Source: GCA-2747515 sp964427825 (GTDB lineage: Bacteria; Patescibacteriota; Minisyncoccia; Moranbacterales; GCA-2747515). Taken from it: a DNA stretch of 8,226 nt. The notes under the pieces were generated by a model that worked only from the letters and a program-made list of their open reading frames with translations, was not told where the DNA came from and ran no database searches. Location: contig CAYRUU010000037.1 in NCBI GenBank assembly GCA_964427825.1, positions 1 through 8,226 on the forward strand, in the 5' to 3' direction. This document shows positions 4,549 through 8,226 of the stretch, piece after piece. Position numbers and translations under genes: made by a program. The stretch's first letter is position 1, and every line of letters begins with the position of its first letter.

Positions 4549-5982
4549 ATGGCATCCACACAATCATTCTATATCACCACGACGCTCCCGTATGTCAATG
4601 CGGCGCCGCATATCGGTTTTGCCAGTGAGATCCTCATCGCCGACGTGCGCGCGCGCGTGGAGGCGGCGCGGGGCAAGGATGTGGTATTCAATACTGGCAC
4701 GGACGAGCATGGTATCAAAATTTGGCAGAAGGCGCAGGAAGCGGGTGTGGATGCGCAGAGCTATGTGGACGGCTATGCGGCAAAGTTTGACGAACTGAAG
4801 ACACTTCTCAATCTTTCCTATACGCATTTTATCCGCACCACGGACGTGCACCACAAGGTGGCAGCGCAGGAGATGTGGCGACGTGTGGACGCGGGTGGCT
4901 ACATCTACAAGAAAAAGTACAGTGTGAGGTACTGTGTCGGTTGTGAGCTGGAAAAAACCGACAGTGAATTGCTGCACGGCGAGTGTCCGCTTCACCCTGG
5001 CAAACCATTGGAAACGATTGACGAAGAGAATTACTTTTTTCGCTTTAGCGCGTTTGGGGAGCAGTTGCTTGCGTTGTATGAGACGTATCCCGATTTTGTC
5101 GTACCGCAGAAGCGTCTCAATGAAATTCGCGCATTTGTGGAGAAGGGGTTGCAGGATTTTTCCATCTCACGCGTGAAGGAAAAAATGCCGTGGGGCGTGC
5201 CGGTGCCGGGTGATGATGCGCAGGTGATGTATGTGTGGTTTGACGCATTGACCAACTATGTCTCCACACTTGGTTGGCCCGATGACACGTCACAGTTTGC
5301 CAAGTTTTGGGGGACAGCGGATGCGCCGCGCGCCATCCAAATTGCCGGCAAGGACAACGTGCGTCAACAAAGCGCCATGTGGCAAGCGATGCTTTTGGCG
5401 GCGGGACTTCCGACAAGTCGGCACATTTTCATCAATGGGTTTATCAGTGTGGATGGACAGAAAATGAGCAAGTCGCTGGGCAATGTCATTGCGCCGATCG
5501 ATATGGTGGCACGCTATGGTGTGGACGGTACGCGGTATGTGCTTTTGACCAAAAGCCACTTTGGCGAGGATGTGGACATTTCGTGGGATAAAATGGATGC
5601 AATCTACAATGCCGATCTTGCCAACGGATTGGGTAACCTCACATCGCGCATCATCACGTTGGCGGGAACTATGGCATTTGTGCCACAGGAGCATGTGAAT
5701 GACGATGTCATTATTGCTGCCGCACAACGCATGGAGATGCAGGGCGCGTTGGAAGCAATCTGGGCGCATGTGACGTCCGCCAACAAGAAGATAGAAGATA
5801 CAAAACCATGGGAATTGCGCAAAAACGATCAGCAGGCTTTTGAAAAAATCATCGGTGAACTGTTGCAGGAATTGTACGTGATCGGCGTTGCCGTGGAACC
5901 GTTTTTGCCAGACACATCACACAAAATTCTCCAAGCGATCGCCACGCGCGAGCGCGTGATTTTGTTTCAACGCATCGCGTGA
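4549..5982 (+). CDS. metG: Methionyl-tRNA synthetase (short form)
   Basis: A 477-residue class I synthetase that joins methionine to initiator and elongator tRNA-Met in the cytoplasm. The Rossmann catalytic domain opens with FYITTTLPYVNAAPHIGF; the HIGH signature reads HIGF (21-24). NTGTDEHG (48-55) follows. The connective insert has a zinc knuckle with C129, C132, C146 and H149, as in the single-knuckle type. Then WFDALTNY (230-237), AGKDNVRQQSAMWQAML (266-282; many relatives have His in place of one Gln) and an intact KMSKS (305-309). The anticodon-binding helical domain covers about 345-465, with TKPWEL (418-423). It ends at LFQRIA, the usual end of short forms, and lacks the C-terminal OB-fold dimerisation domain. 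The stop is TGA, so UGA is not recoded. ATG 4549 gives the family N-terminus directly. The next gene has its own promoter. Confidence 0.96.
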   Translation: MASTQSFYITTTLPYVNAAPHIGFASEILIADVRARVEAARGKDVVFNTGTDEHGIKIWQKAQEAGVDAQSYVDGYAAKFDELKTLLNLSYTHFIRTTDVHHKVAAQEMWRRVDAGGYIYKKKYSVRYCVGCELEKTDSELLHGECPLHPGKPLETIDEENYFFRFSAFGEQLLALYETYPDFVVPQKRLNEIRAFVEKGLQDFSISRVKEKMPWGVPVPGDDAQVMYVWFDALTNYVSTLGWPDDTSQFAKFWGTADAPRAIQIAGKDNVRQQSAMWQAMLLAAGLPTSRHIFINGFISVDGQKMSKSLGNVIAPIDMVARYGVDGTRYVLLTKSHFGEDVDISWDKMDAIYNADLANGLGNLTSRIITLAGTMAFVPQEHVNDDVIIAAAQRMEMQGALEAIWAHVTSANKKIEDTKPWELRKNDQQAFEKIIGELLQELYVIGVAVEPFLPDTSHKILQAIATRERVILFQRIA

Positions 5983-6002
5983 GAGGTGTTTGCGCGCGGT
6001 AT

Positions 6003-6036
6003 TTTTGATTGGTCGCGTGTGTGCTATACTGCACAC
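6003..6036 (+). promoter_or_regulatory. Promoter with -10 box inside a palindrome, upstream of the secreted hydrolase
   Basis: TGCTATACT (6022-6030) is an extended -10 element. A weak -35, TTTTGA (6003-6008), lies 16 bp upstream. The -10 hexamer is exactly the spacer of a 6-bp inverted repeat, GTGTGC (6019-6024) and GCACAC (6031-6036). A further GTGTG (6043-6047) pairs in turn with CACAC (6032-6036), again with a 6-bp spacer. This could be an operator for a repressor that blocks the -10. The predicted leader is about 36 nt, without a Shine-Dalgarno. Confidence 0.55.
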
Positions 6037-6073
6037 TATAAGGTGTGAATGTCCTAATTAAAGACCATTTTTT

Positions 6074-8226
6074 ATGAGAGCATCTATACGTTGGCAGGCA
6101 GTAGGAAGTATTGTTTGCGTTGCTTTGTGGTGTGTGGCACTTTCCGCAGAGGCGGCGTCGCCGCTGCGCGATCGCATGTTTTCTGGTGACACGGAAGAGA
6201 TCTCATTTCCCGCACTAATCATCACCGAGGATACCACATGGAACAGCGCGACGGATTTGTCGCATTATGATGATGTCTCTATTAGAGAGGGTGCTACAGT
6301 CACCATTGAACCGGGGTCTGTGATCAAAATTCGCTATATTTCTTTGTTGGAAGGTAATATTGTCGCCAAGGGCACACCGGATCAGATGATCACCATTACG
6401 CGTGTGCCGTTTTCATATCCGTCATATGCACAATATGATGCGTGCACGGAGGGATGTGTTTTTGAGGTACGTGGTACGATTTTGTCCTGGTCAAGGAGCA
6501 ATAACCTCACTTTTGAGTATGTGCGTTTTACGGATCTTGGCGGTTTCTATAAACACGGGAGCGATGATGGCGTGGAATGCGCCGATGACATTTTTGAGCC
6601 CGTTGCAGCGATACAAACATATGGGGGCAAAATCACCATCGCACACAGCATTTTTGACAACAACCAATACGCCGATATTCATGTCGATATTCCCTTGAAG
6701 AAAAACACAACATTCACGGAGGATTTTGTACATGTCTCACATTCGGATTTTCGCGGCAATGCCGATGGAAGAGTTTTGCGCTCTTTTGCCGTTTTTAGTG
6801 AAGAATACCGGAATTGTGAAAGTAATTGTGATCGACGTAATTCAGTGTGTAGCAAAGATCCGCGCGGTATGGTGTACTGCTGCTGGGAATATTGCCTTGC
6901 GCAGCCCGGCGTGCGGGATCCACGTGCAGTGATTTTCACAGACAACTGGTATGGTGGTCCCGACGAGCCGATGGAGGGTGATGACAATACAATAGAGACA
7001 TCCAGTGGGTCCATTTATGGCGATGTCACGATGGATGGGTGGAATGATGAGCCGCATTTTACGCAAGGTTCCAGCGTCCTCTTTCTCCCTGGCATCAAGG
7101 CGAGCCGCCTTTACGGGGATAATGTGGCAGGGAAGAGCGTCAAGGTGTGGGAGCCGAGTAATGATTTTGAAACATCGTGGTTGCAATTTCGCGAAGATGG
7201 CACACCGTATGTGGATGACGGTGTCTACACGAAAGAGATCATTGATGAGGTGGCTGTGCCGATCGTTGGCGGCAATATCTACAAATCTCTGATTGGTGAT
7301 TTTCGGAGGATGAAAGAGCGTCATGCCATCGCTGACTATCTCCTCTATGCCTATGATTGGCGCTATGATCTCAATGATATTCTTTTCAATGGCACGATGT
7401 ATCCCGACGGGGAGCGAAAAAAACTGGTTGCGGAGATTGAAAGGTTGGCGGCGACATCATACAGCGGCAAAGTGACGATTGTAGCACACTCCAACGGTGG
7501 ATTGTTGGCAAAAGCGCTTGCGCGCGAGCTGGAGATACAGGGTAAAGATCATCTGGTGGATAACGTTGTTTTGGTGGGGTCACCGCAAATGGGCACACCA
7601 AAATCCATCTTGTCGTTTCTCTATGGCTATGATGAAAAACTTAGCATCCCGTGGTTCATGGACAATGCAAAAGCGCGAACGCTTATCAATGCGATGCCGG
7701 GTGCGTATGCGCTCCTGCCGTCGGCGGAATATTTTCAACGCACGAAGGACGCTGTGATTCGTTTTCGCACGAACGCGGATCCGTATCAGGTATTTACCGA
7801 AGCCTATGGCGACGCAATTGACGACTACGATGTGTTTGCGCGGTTTATGACGGGCGAAGATGATCGTCGAGACAAGCCGGCGCGCGACGCAGTGGATAGG
7901 GAAGATGTGATCAATAAGCATTTACTGAAACGTGCGGATGTGCTGCACGATGCCATTGATGCGTGGACGCCGTCGGGCAAAATCACCGTCACGCAAATTG
8001 CCGGGTGGGGGTTGGACACAATTCAGGGTGTGGACTATCGAGAAGGCACTCATGAAGACTGTCAGGCAACCGTAGATGCTTTTGATATTGAGGGTGTGGA
8101 CTGCGCAAAGGAAAATCAACCATTCTATGAGCCGCGGTATACGGTTGACGGTGATGATGTGGTGGTGACGTCAAGTGCGCTGATGATGGAGGGCGCGCAA
8201 AACGTGAAGAGGTATTGGGTGGATTT
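6074..8226 (+). CDS. Secreted beta-helix/LCAT-PGAP1-like alpha/beta hydrolase, 3' partial
   Basis: Open from ATG 6074 to the window edge (717 codons seen, no stop). Residues 1-27 form a signal peptide: MRASIRW, a hydrophobic core, and a probable cut after AEA (25-27). Residues about 48-235 resemble right-handed beta-helix proteins: VTIEPGSVIKI (76-86), VAKGT (97-101), then rungs around LTFEYVRFTDLGG and ITIAHSIFDNN. A cluster of six cysteines follows (248, 252, 259, 269, 270, 274). From about 333 comes an LCAT/PGAP1-like hydrolase: VLFLPGIKASRLY (335-347), YDWR (427-430), the nucleophile elbow AHSNGG with Ser473, VGSPQMGTP after it, and GDDVVVTSSA (693-702), where D694 is the likely catalytic acid. 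The catalytic His would lie beyond the window. Family members act on lipid or acyl esters; the substrate here is unknown. It probably acts outside the cytoplasmic membrane. No lipobox or membrane anchor is seen in this part. Not recognised as a named gene. Confidence 0.85.
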   Translation, partial: MRASIRWQAVGSIVCVALWCVALSAEAASPLRDRMFSGDTEEISFPALIITEDTTWNSATDLSHYDDVSIREGATVTIEPGSVIKIRYISLLEGNIVAKGTPDQMITITRVPFSYPSYAQYDACTEGCVFEVRGTILSWSRSNNLTFEYVRFTDLGGFYKHGSDDGVECADDIFEPVAAIQTYGGKITIAHSIFDNNQYADIHVDIPLKKNTTFTEDFVHVSHSDFRGNADGRVLRSFAVFSEEYRNCESNCDRRNSVCSKDPRGMVYCCWEYCLAQPGVRDPRAVIFTDNWYGGPDEPMEGDDNTIETSSGSIYGDVTMDGWNDEPHFTQGSSVLFLPGIKASRLYGDNVAGKSVKVWEPSNDFETSWLQFREDGTPYVDDGVYTKEIIDEVAVPIVGGNIYKSLIGDFRRMKERHAIADYLLYAYDWRYDLNDILFNGTMYPDGERKKLVAEIERLAATSYSGKVTIVAHSNGGLLAKALARELEIQGKDHLVDNVVLVGSPQMGTPKSILSFLYGYDEKLSIPWFMDNAKARTLINAMPGAYALLPSAEYFQRTKDAVIRFRTNADPYQVFTEAYGDAIDDYDVFARFMTGEDDRRDKPARDAVDREDVINKHLLKRADVLHDAIDAWTPSGKITVTQIAGWGLDTIQGVDYREGTHEDCQATVDAFDIEGVDCAKENQPFYEPRYTVDGDDVVVTSSALMMEGAQNVKRYWVD

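Noticed and set aside
5290..5769. 159-residue minus-strand open frame inside metG
   Set aside because: His- and Arg-rich translation typical of an antisense shadow of a conserved synthetase gene.
6842..7324. 160-residue minus-strand open frame inside the hydrolase gene
   Set aside because: The plus frame has a signal peptide and hydrolase motifs through this region; the minus frame shows no recognisable domain.
1..8226. CRISPR array, insertion sequence, phage or tRNA attachment site
   Set aside because: No spaced direct repeats, transposase motifs, integrase motifs or tRNA were found on either strand.

Overview
The window looks like a bacterial chromosome segment, most likely from a Candidatus Patescibacteria (CPR/Parcubacteria-like) genome. 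This placement is inference. It rests on a short methionyl-tRNA synthetase with an HIGF instead of HIGH signature, a KMGRAG-type EF-P loop, no recognisable Shine-Dalgarno sequence before any of the seven genes, and a large secreted beta-helix/LCAT-like hydrolase of a kind I associate with this group. UGA acts as a stop (end of metG), which argues against the recoded Gracilibacteria/Absconditabacteria.

Layout. 1-332: an intrinsic terminator of an off-window gene, then about 290 bases without a gene that hold a nested inverted repeat (176-270) and an extended -10 promoter. 333-2312 (+): a CopB-type (P1B-3, CPH) copper/silver-exporting ATPase. 2339-2373: a bidirectional terminator shared by the convergent copB and efp. 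4294 down to 2397 (-): rpsF (S6), ssb, rpsR (S18) and efp, a classic translation/replication cluster followed by elongation factor P. A 10-base run of N interrupts ssb. 4295-4548: a divergent regulatory region with two back-to-back sigma70-like promoters whose -35 boxes lie 8 bp apart, and a leader of about 150 nt for rpsF. 4549-5982 (+): metG. 6074 to beyond 8226 (+): a secreted protein with a signal peptide, beta-helix-like region, six-cysteine cluster and LCAT/PGAP1-like alpha/beta hydrolase domain, cut by the window edge.

How it fits together. Most of the window is housekeeping: ribosome assembly (S6 and S18 bind each other on 16S rRNA), single-strand DNA protection, rescue of stalled polyproline synthesis (EF-P) and Met-tRNA charging. 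The accessory parts are the metal pump and the secreted hydrolase, each with its own promoter.

The least expected signal is a hexamer, ACCCAC, placed 1-8 nt before the start codon of all four genes of the minus-strand cluster and before none of the plus-strand genes. It is not complementary to the usual anti-Shine-Dalgarno sequence. Other points worth a look are the nested inverted repeat upstream of copB, the palindrome embedding the -10 box of the secreted hydrolase gene, and the likely mis-sized assembly gap in ssb.
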